Shown here in pieces: positions 33,073 through 41,304 of a stretch of 64,000 bases of DNA. This DNA comes from QYOJ01 sp964616825 (lineage in GTDB: Bacteria; Bacteroidota; Bacteroidia; Bacteroidales; FEN-979). The stretch lies in NCBI GenBank assembly GCA_964616825.1, contig CAZTSX010000004.1, forward strand, positions 62,001 through 126,000, read 5' to 3'. The notes under the pieces were generated by a model. It worked only from the letters and a program-made list of their open reading frames with translations. It was not told the DNA's origin and did no database searches. Positions within the stretch are counted from its first letter, which is position 1. Each line of letters starts with the position of its first letter. Both the position numbers and the translations under genes were made by a program.

Positions 33073-34116
33073 ATGAAAAAGATCGTTGTCCTGTGTATTT
33101 GTTTGATTGCTCCACTTATCCTTCTTTCCCAACCGGTTGAAAGAACCGTTAAAAACCTTCCTATCATTAGTGGTGTGAGATCTCAACTCGAATACGCTAC
33201 AGGCTATACTTTCCTGGATAATGGTCATTGGGTATCGGCTCAAAACAGACTCCCTTATAAGAAGGCGGAATACAACAAGTCAAGAAAAATATATTATAAG
33301 CTCGGGAAGGATAATTTTGAACTCCTGCAGATCAGAGATGTGATGGTCGATGATGTCCCTTATGTCGTCTTTACAATCGAATACAAAACAGGTTGGTATG
33401 AATTCCCGATCCTGATGCAGCTGTGGCACTGGCAATATGGATTGAACTTTTTTGTTTTTAAAGCTGAAAAACTGAAAGAGGTGATGCCTAATGATGTGAA
33501 GTGGGATGAACCTTACATTATCAACATGGATGCCATCAGTAGCGGGATCATGATTGATTATGATAAAAAGACACTTAACTCTACCATTGCCTATGATATC
33601 CAGAGAACCCGCGATCTGAAAACCATCTGTCCGCACAACCTCCTGATCGCCGTCTGGAATGTCGAGGACAAAGGGATGAAATTGACTCGCTTCCGGTTAA
33701 TCCAGGTAATGAATAAAAAGAAATTTTATACTCCTTACCTGGAGGAGAAGAATCGTGATTTGCTCTTCCGGAGCACATATTATGAAGCGGACTACCCCAC
33801 ATTCAGAGCGTTTATTCGGTATGATGAAGTCAACCCAAATCTGTCTGGCACTCCGATAACACCGGAAGACTATTCAGCCTGGTTAACCACCATTTATAAC
33901 CGGGGAGTAGCCAAATACAACACCAACGATGTGCTGGGGGCTTGCCAGGATTGGAATACCGCCGCGGAGATGGGGCTTGAGGATTCTTCTATGGATGCCA
34001 ATATCCTGGCCAATTGCAAAAACTTTGCCTTCACCGAACCATCATTCCGGCCAACTACAACAGATATATCAACAGTTCTACCCAACACTGCCGACTTACC
34101 GCCGACTCTACTTTGA
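33073..34116 (+). CDS. TPR-repeat exported protein, 5' part, frameshifted
   Basis: Begins with a signal peptide (MKKIVVLCICLIAPLILLSQ), followed by about 240 residues of an unrecognised beta-rich domain (VRSQLEYATGYTFLDNG, VVFTIEYKTGWYEFPIL). A TPR-like stretch YNRGVAKYNTNDVLGACQDW follows near 277-295. After ILANCKN the reading becomes Thr/Pro-rich without structure and stops, while another frame continues with clear TPR sequence. One base is gained or lost somewhere in 34018-34100; the five A at 34018-34022 are a candidate. It lies directly after mtnP. Function unknown; perhaps an envelope scaffold. Confidence 0.75.
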   Translation: MKKIVVLCICLIAPLILLSQPVERTVKNLPIISGVRSQLEYATGYTFLDNGHWVSAQNRLPYKKAEYNKSRKIYYKLGKDNFELLQIRDVMVDDVPYVVFTIEYKTGWYEFPILMQLWHWQYGLNFFVFKAEKLKEVMPNDVKWDEPYIINMDAISSGIMIDYDKKTLNSTIAYDIQRTRDLKTICPHNLLIAVWNVEDKGMKLTRFRLIQVMNKKKFYTPYLEEKNRDLLFRSTYYEADYPTFRAFIRYDEVNPNLSGTPITPEDYSAWLTTIYNRGVAKYNTNDVLGACQDWNTAAEMGLEDSSMDANILANCKNFAFTEPSFRPTTTDISTVLPNTADLPPTLL

Positions 34117-34471
34117 AGGCATGTGGAAATACCAGAATGGCCACTTCCGCGAAGCAATAACCAACCTTAACAATGCCCTGGAACTTCAACCCGACCTCAA
34201 AATTATCCCCTCGATCTATTCCTACCGTGGCGCCTCAAAATTAAAAATTTCCGATTATAAAGGAGCGATCTCAGATTTCGACTACTGCCTGGCATATATG
34301 GGAGGCGGTGACTCTGGCAGTTCCCTTTTCAAGACCGTTTATTATAATAGAGGATTGGCTAACTTCTTCCTCGGAAACCAGATTGAAGCGTGCCGCGACT
34401 TTCAGAAAGCGCAGCGGGCAGGACTCAATGATCCTGAATCATTGAATTTCATTGGACAGGTGTGTAATTAA
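34025..34471 (+). CDS. TPR-repeat exported protein, 3' part after frameshift
   Basis: About 148 residues in the frame that continues the gene begun at 33073. It contains two or three TPR units: FEGMWKYQNGHFREAITNLNNAL, YSYRGASKLKISDYKGAISDF and YYNRGLANFFLGNQIEACRDF, then ends FIGQVCN. The frame is open from 33929, but the part before about 34025 translates to a Trp/Pro-rich string that does not look coding. Restored, the whole protein would be about 465 residues. Confidence 0.7.
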   Translation: MPSPNHHSGQLQQIYQQFYPTLPTYRRLYFEGMWKYQNGHFREAITNLNNALELQPDLKIIPSIYSYRGASKLKISDYKGAISDFDYCLAYMGGGDSGSSLFKTVYYNRGLANFFLGNQIEACRDFQKAQRAGLNDPESLNFIGQVCN

Positions 34472-34479
34472 ATCCAGCG

Positions 34480-35061
34480 CTAGTATTGTAAGGACTGGTC
34501 GAATGGCAGTCGTTTTCCTTCCTTGTTAAAAGCAACGATAAAGGCATCAAGGACTCCCTCGAGTAGCATGAGGTCGCGAATTTCACGCGCTTCCTGGTAA
34601 CTATCAGTCGATCCTACGGTGAACCGATAGAGGCCGTTATTATATTCCCGGTCGACAACCATTGAAATATGATATCGTTTTTCAATCGTCTCCGCCGAAT
34701 AGATGTGTTGACTGAAAGCGAAAATTTGTACTTTGTAGCTATAAGCATCTCCCATGTCACCTGCTATCGATGGAGCTGCGGGTAACTTGGCCATCCCCAT
34801 CATTTGATTTTGTCGTGTAGGAGGAGGGATTGGATCACAATTTGGCAGATTCAGGATCAACGGCTTATCCTCATTGATATCCACTACCTCCGGCATCTTC
34901 CGGGTACCTTTATTGAAGTTAAAGGTAACACCGATCGCCAGATAGGAATATACATCCACGGCGAATCCCCCGGGTGTGCCATCGATGAGATCTGATGTAG
35001 TAGGCCTGAATGTGTATTCGAGTCCCAGGTTTACCTTGTTGTTGATGCTAAAGTAGCCCAC
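34480..35061 (-). CDS. Outer-membrane beta-barrel/SPOR-like protein, 3' part after frameshift
   Basis: Continues the gene starting at 35584. It opens with the last barrel strands (GYFSINNKVNLGLEYTFRPT, YSYLAIGVTFNFN), a proline-rich linker, and a C-terminal SPOR-like domain of about 75 residues (DAYSYKVQIFAFSQHIYSAE, LYRFTVGSTDSYQEAREIRDL), the kind that binds denuded peptidoglycan glycan. The frame opens at GTG 35061, which is not a true start. It converges with the TPR gene (8-base gap). Confidence 0.75.
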   Translation of the reverse strand: MGYFSINNKVNLGLEYTFRPTTSDLIDGTPGGFAVDVYSYLAIGVTFNFNKGTRKMPEVVDINEDKPLILNLPNCDPIPPPTRQNQMMGMAKLPAAPSIAGDMGDAYSYKVQIFAFSQHIYSAETIEKRYHISMVVDREYNNGLYRFTVGSTDSYQEAREIRDLMLLEGVLDAFIVAFNKEGKRLPFDQSLQY

Positions 35062-35584
35062 CCAATCCTATCGGAAAGACAGCAGCCACACGCCAATTTG
35101 ATGCACCATTCGGAATCTCTGTACTGGTTACTGCGTTAATCTTTTTTGTTTTAAACCCGGTGGCACCTAATCCCAACGTCCCATATACAAAGAAAAAACG
35201 CTTGGGATTGTTTCCTCCGATCAAATTTGAGAAGTTGATCATAGTGTTAACATTGCCTTCCAGAAGTGTAGCATCAAAATGGACCTCTTCCTTCGTGCCG
35301 GCAGTTTTACCTATAAAAAATTGTCCACGTAATGTAAAGACCTGACTCATCTGCCTGCCGGCAAAAATGGATCCGGCAACCCTAAAATCACCAGAAGAGG
35401 GCCACAACCTGTTTGAATTGAGATTCCCGGAGTAAAAGGCAGGACCGACTGAAGCACCGATTAACCAGTTATCTCCAAACTGGTATCCAAGCTTGGTATT
35501 TGTCTGACCAAACAAGATCGTCGGGAACGAAAAAGTTAAAAGGATGATCAGGAACTTCAGAAAAAGTCTGGTCATTCTGCGCAA
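35048..35584 (-). CDS. Outer-membrane beta-barrel protein, 5' part, frameshifted
   Basis: Starts with a signal peptide (about 1-26, ending TILFGQ) and goes into alternating beta strands of a small outer-membrane barrel (NWLIGASVGPAFYSGNLN, FFFVYGTLGLGATGFKTKK). The frame ends in FPIGLGGLL, while one base fewer in the GGG at 35057-35059 gives FPIGLGGYFSINNKVNLG and joins the second part. The restored protein of about 365 residues would have an outer-membrane barrel fused to a SPOR-like domain, as in some Bacteroidota envelope-anchoring proteins. Confidence 0.75.
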   Translation of the reverse strand: MRRMTRLFLKFLIILLTFSFPTILFGQTNTKLGYQFGDNWLIGASVGPAFYSGNLNSNRLWPSSGDFRVAGSIFAGRQMSQVFTLRGQFFIGKTAGTKEEVHFDATLLEGNVNTMINFSNLIGGNNPKRFFFVYGTLGLGATGFKTKKINAVTSTEIPNGASNWRVAAVFPIGLGGLL

Positions 35585-35702
35585 GGTTTCGAAATGAAAA
35601 GAATAGTTCTTTGCAGCATCAAATATATAATCCGAAAATGGAAGAACCCAATTATCATGATAATAGATATCAACACACTAGTGATATCAACATATTGTCA
35701 AC

Positions 35703-35730
35703 AAAAAAGCCCATTGTTCGAACGGGCTTT
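35703..35730 (-). terminator. Rho-independent terminator after eno
   Basis: Minus-strand stem AAAGCCC/GGGCTTT (seven pairs) with an 11-base loop containing GTTCGAAC, followed by a run of six T. It lies 20 bases after the eno stop and ends the ribosomal-protein transcript. Confidence 0.85.
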
Positions 35731-35750
35731 CTCAAAATGCTGGATATCTG

Positions 35751-37040
35751 TTATTTCACGTATTTAAAGTCATGGCCCAGGTAGGTGCCATCGTCACCAA
35801 GCTGCTCTTCAATCCGGAGCAACTGATTGTACTTGGCGATCCGGTCTGTACGGCAGGCCGAACCGGTCTTGATGAGTCCTGTGTTCAGTGCTACAGCAAG
35901 GTCTGCAATGGTCGTATCTTCAGTCTCTCCGGAGCGGTGACTGATCACAGCCGTATAGCTGTTACGGTAGGCCATATTCACTGCATTGATGGTCTCCGTG
36001 AGTGTTCCAATCTGGTTCACCTTGATAAGAATAGAATTTCCGATCTTCTTCTGAATACCCTTTTTCAGACGCTCCAGGTTGGTCACAAAAATGTCGTCGC
36101 CAACAATCTGGATTTTGCGTCCAAGTTCTCTGGTCATCAGCTTCCAGCCATCCCAATCATCTTCAGCCATCCCATCTTCAATAGAGATGATCGGATACCG
36201 CGCAACCCACTCTTTCCAGAAGTCAACCATCTCGGCAGGTGTCAGTTTCTCTCCGGTCGACCACTTCAGGTGATATACATTCTCCTCAGGAATATAATAT
36301 TCGGAAGAAGCCGGATCAAGCGCGATGTAAATATCTTTTCCCGGCTTATAACCGGCCTTCTCAATCGCCTTCATAATTACCGTTAACGCTTCTTCATTGG
36401 ATTTCAGGCTGGGAGCAAATCCACCTTCATCTCCAACATTGGTAGAGTAGTTGGCTTTTTTTAGTACCGCTTTGAGATTATGAAATATCTCAACACCCAT
36501 ACGGATCGCCTCCGAAAAACTGGAAGCTCCAACAGGCATGATCATAAACTCCTGAAAATCAATCGAATTATCGGCATGTGATCCGCCATTCAGGATATTC
36601 ATCATCGGAATTGGCAGCGTATTGGCAGCTACACCACCAATATACCGGTAAAGCTCCTGTCCGGTAGTCTGTGCAGCAGCTTTCGCTACAGCCAGTGAAA
36701 CGCCCAGAATAGCATTCGCACCCAGACTACTTTTGTCAGGCGTCCCATCGAGTTCGATCATCTTCCGGTCTATCTCGATCTGATCGGTCACATAGAGACC
36801 GGTTAACTCTTCGGAAAGAACATCGTTGACATGCTGAACAGCCTGCAAGACACTCTTGCCCATGAAAAATTTCTTGTCTCCATCCCGAAGTTCCACGGCT
36901 TCGTGAATACCGGTGGAAGCTCCTGACGGAACAGCCGCCCGGCCACGAAAACCGTCGTTGGTAATCACATCAACCTCTAAAGTTGGATTTCCCCTTGAAT
37001 CGAGGATCTGTCGTGCATGAATAGCGAGAATTGTACTCAT
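35751..37040 (-). CDS. eno: Enolase
   Basis: Glycolytic enzyme of 429 residues that interconverts 2-phosphoglycerate and phosphoenolpyruvate. Landmarks: ARQILDSRGNPTLEVDV at the start, GGSHADNSIDFQEFMIMP, the Mg2+-binding SIEDGMAEDDW and VGDDIFVTN, and the catalytic VKVNQIGT loop (here ILIKVNQIGTLTET) with SHRSGETED. The length is normal. It starts two bases after the rplQ stop, so it is the last gene of the ribosomal-protein/rpoA transcript, and a terminator follows. This ties glycolytic enolase expression to ribosome synthesis. Confidence 0.98.
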   Translation of the reverse strand: MSTILAIHARQILDSRGNPTLEVDVITNDGFRGRAAVPSGASTGIHEAVELRDGDKKFFMGKSVLQAVQHVNDVLSEELTGLYVTDQIEIDRKMIELDGTPDKSSLGANAILGVSLAVAKAAAQTTGQELYRYIGGVAANTLPIPMMNILNGGSHADNSIDFQEFMIMPVGASSFSEAIRMGVEIFHNLKAVLKKANYSTNVGDEGGFAPSLKSNEEALTVIMKAIEKAGYKPGKDIYIALDPASSEYYIPEENVYHLKWSTGEKLTPAEMVDFWKEWVARYPIISIEDGMAEDDWDGWKLMTRELGRKIQIVGDDIFVTNLERLKKGIQKKIGNSILIKVNQIGTLTETINAVNMAYRNSYTAVISHRSGETEDTTIADLAVALNTGLIKTGSACRTDRIAKYNQLLRIEEQLGDDGTYLGHDFKYVK

Positions 37041-37042
37041 GG

Positions 37043-37651
37043 CTACTCCTCCTTCTTCTCGGATTCAGTATCCGCTTTAGGATCTTCCTTCACAACCTCT
37101 TCCTTGACCTCTGCAACAGGCTCCTCCTTGACCTCTTCATTTGCTTCAACAACAGGCTCTTCTTTTACCTCCTCCTTGACCTCTGCAAGAGGTTGTTCCT
37201 TAACGTTATCTGCTGAAACCTTTTTCTTCGTTCCGCCACGTCGTCTTCTTGTGGTCTTGCCCTTCTGCTCCTCTTTTTGTTCAAGCATCGCTTCGTTGTA
37301 ATCAACCAATTCGATGATCGCTATTTCAGCGTTGTCTCCATACCGGGGTCCTGTCTTCAACACACGTGTATAGCCACCCGGACGATCACCGACTTTCCGG
37401 GAAATCTCCCGGAACAACTCAGATACAGCTTCCTTATTCTGCAGGTGACTAAAAACCAAACGCCGTGAATGAGTTGAATCCTCTTTTGCTTTGGTGATCA
37501 GGGGTTCAATATATGATCGCAGCGCTTTCGCTTTTGCCAGGGTTGTCGAAATTCTCTTGTGAAGGATCAATGAAGAGGCCATATTGGAAAGCATCGCTTT
37601 CCTGTGTTGGCTCTTTCTCCCAAGATGGTTAAATTTCTTCTTGTGTCTCAT
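37043..37651 (-). CDS. rplQ: 50S ribosomal protein L17 with acidic C-terminal tail
   Basis: L17, 202 residues, near the exit tunnel of the large subunit. The conserved domain occupies about 1-125 (HLGRKSQHRKAMLSNMASSL, RISTTLAKAKALR). A Lys/Arg patch and then about 55 residues of acidic repeats follow, with EVKEEP-like units recurring four or five times. Such tails on L17 occur in Bacteroidota; the tail is probably disordered. It lies between rpoA and eno with gaps of 5 and 2 bases. Confidence 0.95.
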   Translation of the reverse strand: MRHKKKFNHLGRKSQHRKAMLSNMASSLILHKRISTTLAKAKALRSYIEPLITKAKEDSTHSRRLVFSHLQNKEAVSELFREISRKVGDRPGGYTRVLKTGPRYGDNAEIAIIELVDYNEAMLEQKEEQKGKTTRRRRGGTKKKVSADNVKEQPLAEVKEEVKEEPVVEANEEVKEEPVAEVKEEVVKEDPKADTESEKKEE

Positions 37652-37656
37652 TTCAA

Positions 37657-38649
37657 TTAATCCTTATCTAATTTGTATTTTGCCGTATTCATGCCAAACT
37701 CCAGTCCTTTGGTTTTCACCAGCTCTTCCAGCTCAGTGAGTGATTTCTTCCCAAAATTCCTGAATTTCAACAGGTCATTCTTGTTGAACGCTACGAGGTC
37801 ACCCAGCGTTTCCACATCTGCAGCCTTCAGGCAGTTCAGAGCTCTGACCGAGAGATCCATATCAACCAATTTTGTCTTCAAAAGTTGTCTGATATGCAGA
37901 GACGTTTCGTCAAACTCTTCCGTTACAGTTTTTTCATGGGTATCAAGTGTGATCTTTTCATCCGAAAAGAGCATGAAGTGGTGGATCAGCACCCTCGCAG
38001 CCTCTTTCAATGCATTCTTGGGAGTGATTGATCCATCAGTGGTGATATCCATGACAAGCTTCTCGTAGTCGGTCTTCTGCTCTACCCGGTAATCTTCCAC
38101 GTAAAACGTTACATTCTTGATTGGGGTATGAACGGAATCGATCGCAATTCTTCCCAGGCTGGAGCTCAGAGATTTATTCTCTTCAGCTGGAATATATCCA
38201 CGACCTTTATCGATCGAGATCTCAATGGTAAGCTTCACGTCCGTTTCCATATTGCAAACCACCATCTTTGGATTCAGTACCTGAAACACTGAGAGGAATT
38301 TATTGATATCACCCGCTTTAAACTCTTTCTGCTGTGCAATGATCACAGTAACCTTCTCAGAGTTCTCAGATTCGATGAGTTTCTTAAATCGAATCTGTTT
38401 CAGGTTGAGTATAATCTCTGTGACATCCTCAATAACTCCTTTGATGGTAGAGAACTCTTGCTCAACGCCTTCAATCTTGACTGATGTGATGGCATAGCCT
38501 TCAAGAGAGGAAAGTAAGATCCTTCTGAGGGCATTTCCGATAGTGATCCCGAATCCGGGCTCCAGGGGACGAAACTCAAATGTGCCGGTACTATCATCAG
38601 ATTCTATCATGATGACCTTGTCGGGCTTCTGGAACGGTAATATTGCCAT
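37657..38649 (-). CDS. rpoA: RNA polymerase alpha subunit
   Basis: Alpha subunit, 330 residues, the dimer that starts core RNA polymerase assembly. The N-terminal domain (about 1-230; PLEPGFGITIGNALRRILLSS) and the C-terminal helix-hairpin-helix domain (about 250-320; LSVRALNCLKAADVETLGDL, RNFGKKSLTELEEL) are both intact, so UP-element and activator contacts are possible. Alpha-operon gene between rpsD and rplQ. Confidence 0.98.
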   Translation of the reverse strand: MAILPFQKPDKVIMIESDDSTGTFEFRPLEPGFGITIGNALRRILLSSLEGYAITSVKIEGVEQEFSTIKGVIEDVTEIILNLKQIRFKKLIESENSEKVTVIIAQQKEFKAGDINKFLSVFQVLNPKMVVCNMETDVKLTIEISIDKGRGYIPAEENKSLSSSLGRIAIDSVHTPIKNVTFYVEDYRVEQKTDYEKLVMDITTDGSITPKNALKEAARVLIHHFMLFSDEKITLDTHEKTVTEEFDETSLHIRQLLKTKLVDMDLSVRALNCLKAADVETLGDLVAFNKNDLLKFRNFGKKSLTELEELVKTKGLEFGMNTAKYKLDKD

Positions 38650-38689
38650 AAATTGCCTTTTTAAGGGTTACCTGTTTATTTACTATTAT

Positions 38690-39298
38690 TTATTTCGAGT
38701 ATAATTCAACAATCAACTGCTCTTTGATGTTCTCCGGAATCTGCTCCCGTTCCGGGTAACTCATAAATTTTCCTGTGAGAGCACTGCTATCCCACTCCAA
38801 CCAGGGATACTGGCTAATAGAACGTGAAGCAACAGAGTTCAGGATCGCCTCAAGCGATCTGGAACGCTCTCTAACGGCAATGATGTCACCAGGACGAACT
38901 TCAAAGCTAGGGATATTCACCACCTGGTTATTGACTGTAATATGCCGATGTGAAATCAACTGACGCGCGCCACTTCGTGTAGGTGCAATGCCCAATCGGA
39001 AAACGACGTTATCCAAGCGCGATTCAATCAGCTGAAGTAAAACCTCACCTGTCTTCCCTCCTTTTCTGGCTGCTTTCCGGAATGTGTTCTTGAATTGTCT
39101 TTCCAGGATGCCATAAGTATATTTTGCTTTCTGTTTTTCCATCAACTGGATCCCATATTCAGATGCTTTAGGACGTCTTCTTGACTGACCATGCTGACCT
39201 GGAGGATAGTTCTTCTTCTCAAAATATTTATCAGGTCCATAGATAGGGTCTCTGAACTTTCTTGCGATCTTGGATTTCGGACCAATATATCTTGCCAT
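38690..39298 (-). CDS. rpsD: 30S ribosomal protein S4
   Basis: S4, 202 residues, a primary 16S rRNA-binding protein that nucleates the small-subunit body. The N-terminal domain lacks the zinc-binding cysteines of the C+ form. The S4/S5 RNA-binding domain is seen at about 92-155 (SRLDNVVFRLGIAPTRSGAR). Alpha operon, between rpsK and rpoA. No second S4 copy in the window. Confidence 0.98.
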   Translation of the reverse strand: MARYIGPKSKIARKFRDPIYGPDKYFEKKNYPPGQHGQSRRRPKASEYGIQLMEKQKAKYTYGILERQFKNTFRKAARKGGKTGEVLLQLIESRLDNVVFRLGIAPTRSGARQLISHRHITVNNQVVNIPSFEVRPGDIIAVRERSRSLEAILNSVASRSISQYPWLEWDSSALTGKFMSYPEREQIPENIKEQLIVELYSK

Positions 39299-39334
39299 AT
39301 CTGTTTGTTATTTATATTCCGTTATCTGTCTTAA

Positions 39335-39724
39335 TTATACACGGCGTCGCTTAGGTGGCCGGCAACCGTTATGCGGAAGTGGGGTAATATCCATAATCTC
39401 CATCACTTCAATACCGTTACTATGAATTGTACGAATAGCTGATTCTCTTCCCGCTCCCGGGCCTTTGATGTATACCTTGACTTTCCTTAGTCCGGCATCA
39501 TAAGCCGATTTGGAGGCATCCTGTGCTGCCATTTGGGCTGCATAGGGAGTGTTTTTCTTCGAGCCTCTGAAACCCATCTTACCGGAAGACGACCAGGAGA
39601 TAACCTGGCCTGTATTGTTGGTCAGGGTTACAATCAGGTTATTGAAAGATGCATTGATATAAGCCCTTCCAATAGGATCGACTTTTACGATCCTCTTTCT
39701 TGAACTTTTGTCACTTTTTGCCAT
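39335..39724 (-). CDS. rpsK: 30S ribosomal protein S11
   Basis: S11, 129 residues, of the small-subunit platform near the E-site mRNA. Characteristic parts are GRAYINASFNNLIVTLTN, SSSGKMGFRGSKKNTPYAAQ and the C-terminal PLPHNGCRPPKRRRV. Alpha operon, 18 bases after rpsM. Confidence 0.98.
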   Translation of the reverse strand: MAKSDKSSRKRIVKVDPIGRAYINASFNNLIVTLTNNTGQVISWSSSGKMGFRGSKKNTPYAAQMAAQDASKSAYDAGLRKVKVYIKGPGAGRESAIRTIHSNGIEVMEIMDITPLPHNGCRPPKRRRV

Positions 39725-39742
39725 AAATCCTACGTGCTACAA

Positions 39743-40123
39743 TTAAGCTTTCGTTGCTTTCTTCTTATTTGCAACAGTCTTTTTTCTTCCCTTTCTTGTG
39801 CGGGCGTTATTTTTGGTACTCTGACCACGGAGAGGCAATCCGATACGATGGCGAATGCCACGATAAGATCCAATATCCATCAAACGCTTGATATTCATCT
39901 GGGTCTCCGACCGCATCGCACCTTCTATCTTGAAATGGTCGTTGATAATGCTGCGGATCGCGTTCTGATCGTCGTCGGTCCAATCCTCAACTTTCTTATT
40001 CCAATCTACTCCAGCCAGAGTTAAGATCTTCCGGGCATTGCTTCTGCCAATTCCGTAGATGTAAGTAAGCCCGATCTCTCCTCTTTTCTGTTTGGGTAAA
40101 TCAATACCTGCAATTCTGGCCAT
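39743..40123 (-). CDS. rpsM: 30S ribosomal protein S13
   Basis: S13, 126 residues, in the head of the small subunit, touching the P-site tRNA and forming bridges to the 50S. It opens ARIAGIDLPKQKRGEIGLTYI and has the GLPLRGQSTKNNARTRKG segment before a basic tail. First ribosomal gene after rpmJ, as in other bacteria. Confidence 0.98.
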   Translation of the reverse strand: MARIAGIDLPKQKRGEIGLTYIYGIGRSNARKILTLAGVDWNKKVEDWTDDDQNAIRSIINDHFKIEGAMRSETQMNIKRLMDIGSYRGIRHRIGLPLRGQSTKNNARTRKGRKKTVANKKKATKA

Positions 40124-40149
40124 AACTGAACTATTTTATATGATACGAG

Positions 40150-40266
40150 TTATTTTTGTCTTTGTTTAAACTTTGGGTTCTTCTTGTTGATTATATATAG
40201 TCGTCCCTTTCTGCGTACTAGTTTGCAGTCAGCTGAGCGTTTTTTTATGGATGTTCGTACTTTCAT
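40150..40266 (-). CDS. rpmJ: 50S ribosomal protein L36
   Basis: L36, 38 residues, the smallest ribosomal protein here (MKVRTSIKKRSADCKL at the start and NPKFKQRQK at the end). Only one of the four zinc ligands of the C+ form remains (a single Cys; the others are Ser, Asn/Lys and Phe), so this is the zinc-independent type. It lies between infA (17-base gap) and rpsM (26-base gap), its usual place. Confidence 0.96.
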   Translation of the reverse strand: MKVRTSIKKRSADCKLVRRKGRLYIINKKNPKFKQRQK

Positions 40267-40283
40267 TGCTTCTCGATTTAATG

Positions 40284-40502
40284 CTATTGGTATCTGAATG
40301 TTATTCTTCCTTTTGTCAGGTCATAAGGCGACATTTCAAGCTTTACCTTATCACCGGGTAGAATTTTGATGTAATGCATACGCATTTTCCCGGAGATGTG
40401 TGCTGTGATCACATGTCCGTTCTGGAGTTCCACTCTGAACATAGCGTTTCCGAGTGACTCGATAACTGTTCCATCCTGCTGGATTGACGCTTGTTTTGCC
40501 AT
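40284..40502 (-). CDS. infA: Translation initiation factor IF-1
   Basis: IF-1, 72 residues, an OB-fold protein that occupies the A site of the 30S subunit during initiation. Landmarks: IESLGNAMFRVELQNGH and MRMHYIKILPGDKVKLEMSP, ending KGRITFRYQ. It starts three bases after the map stop and is followed by rpmJ. Confidence 0.98.
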   Translation of the reverse strand: MAKQASIQQDGTVIESLGNAMFRVELQNGHVITAHISGKMRMHYIKILPGDKVKLEMSPYDLTKGRITFRYQ

Positions 40503-40505
40503 TGA

Positions 40506-41285
40506 CTATATTTTATTTGATCCAAGAACTTCTTCAATGTATGAAAATGTCGAAAGAACATCCGGACTGCCTTTCCGAACCACGGCTGTCAATTCAAAGT
40601 GTGCCGAAGGCTTTTTGTCGGCAGTACGGATAGTCCATCCATCGGATGACTGCATCACATTTTTTGTCCCCAGGTTGATCATCGGCTCAATACATATTGT
40701 CATCCCTTCCTGCAACTTGGGCCCAGATCCTCGTTGTCCAAAGTTTGGGACATCCGGTTTCTCGTGCAGGCTTCTGCCCAGACCATGACCAACCAACTCC
40801 CGAACGACCGAATACCCAAACGACTCCACGTAATCCTGAACAGTTGAACTGATATCTCCAACACGCTTTCCTGTTACAGCCACATCCAATGCTTGGAACA
40901 GTGACTCTTTGGTCTTTTTTAACAGATCCATCACCTCAGGTGCTACCTCTCCAACAGGGAAGGTGTAGGCCGTATCGCCATAAAACTCATGCTTGATGCA
41001 TCCACAGTCGATCGAAACAACATCACCATTTGTAAGAACTCTCTCTCCCGGGATACCGTGAACCACCTCTTCATTCACTGAGATACACAGTGTATTCGGG
41101 AACCCCCGGTATCCTCTAAATCCTGGCAACGCACCAGCTGCCAGGATAAACTCTTCAGCAATTTGATCCAGCGTTATCGTTTTAACGCCTGGTTTAATAT
41201 GTTTTGCGACTTCTGCAAGTGTTTTACTAACAATTATCGCATTCTCTCTTAACAGTTCAACCTCTTCGTTTGTCTTGGTAACCAT
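40506..41285 (-). CDS. map: Methionine aminopeptidase, type I
   Basis: Enzyme of 259 residues that removes the initiator methionine from new proteins. The two-metal site ligands are recognisable: His in NEEVVHGIPG, Asp in VSIDCGC and in GDTAYTF, His in VGHGLGRSLHE, Glu in TICIEPM and a final Glu near HFELTAVV. No N-terminal zinc-finger extension. It is located between secY and infA, as in the spc-alpha junction of many bacteria. Confidence 0.98.
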   Translation of the reverse strand: MVTKTNEEVELLRENAIIVSKTLAEVAKHIKPGVKTITLDQIAEEFILAAGALPGFRGYRGFPNTLCISVNEEVVHGIPGERVLTNGDVVSIDCGCIKHEFYGDTAYTFPVGEVAPEVMDLLKKTKESLFQALDVAVTGKRVGDISSTVQDYVESFGYSVVRELVGHGLGRSLHEKPDVPNFGQRGSGPKLQEGMTICIEPMINLGTKNVMQSSDGWTIRTADKKPSAHFELTAVVRKGSPDVLSTFSYIEEVLGSNKI

Positions 41286-41304
41286 ACAAACAGATCATTT
41301 ACAA

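Noticed and set aside
34018..34022. Programmed ribosomal frameshift in the TPR gene
   Set aside because: There is no slippery heptamer with a downstream pseudoknot that I can see, and similar one-base breaks occur in two other genes, so sequence error or mutation is simpler.
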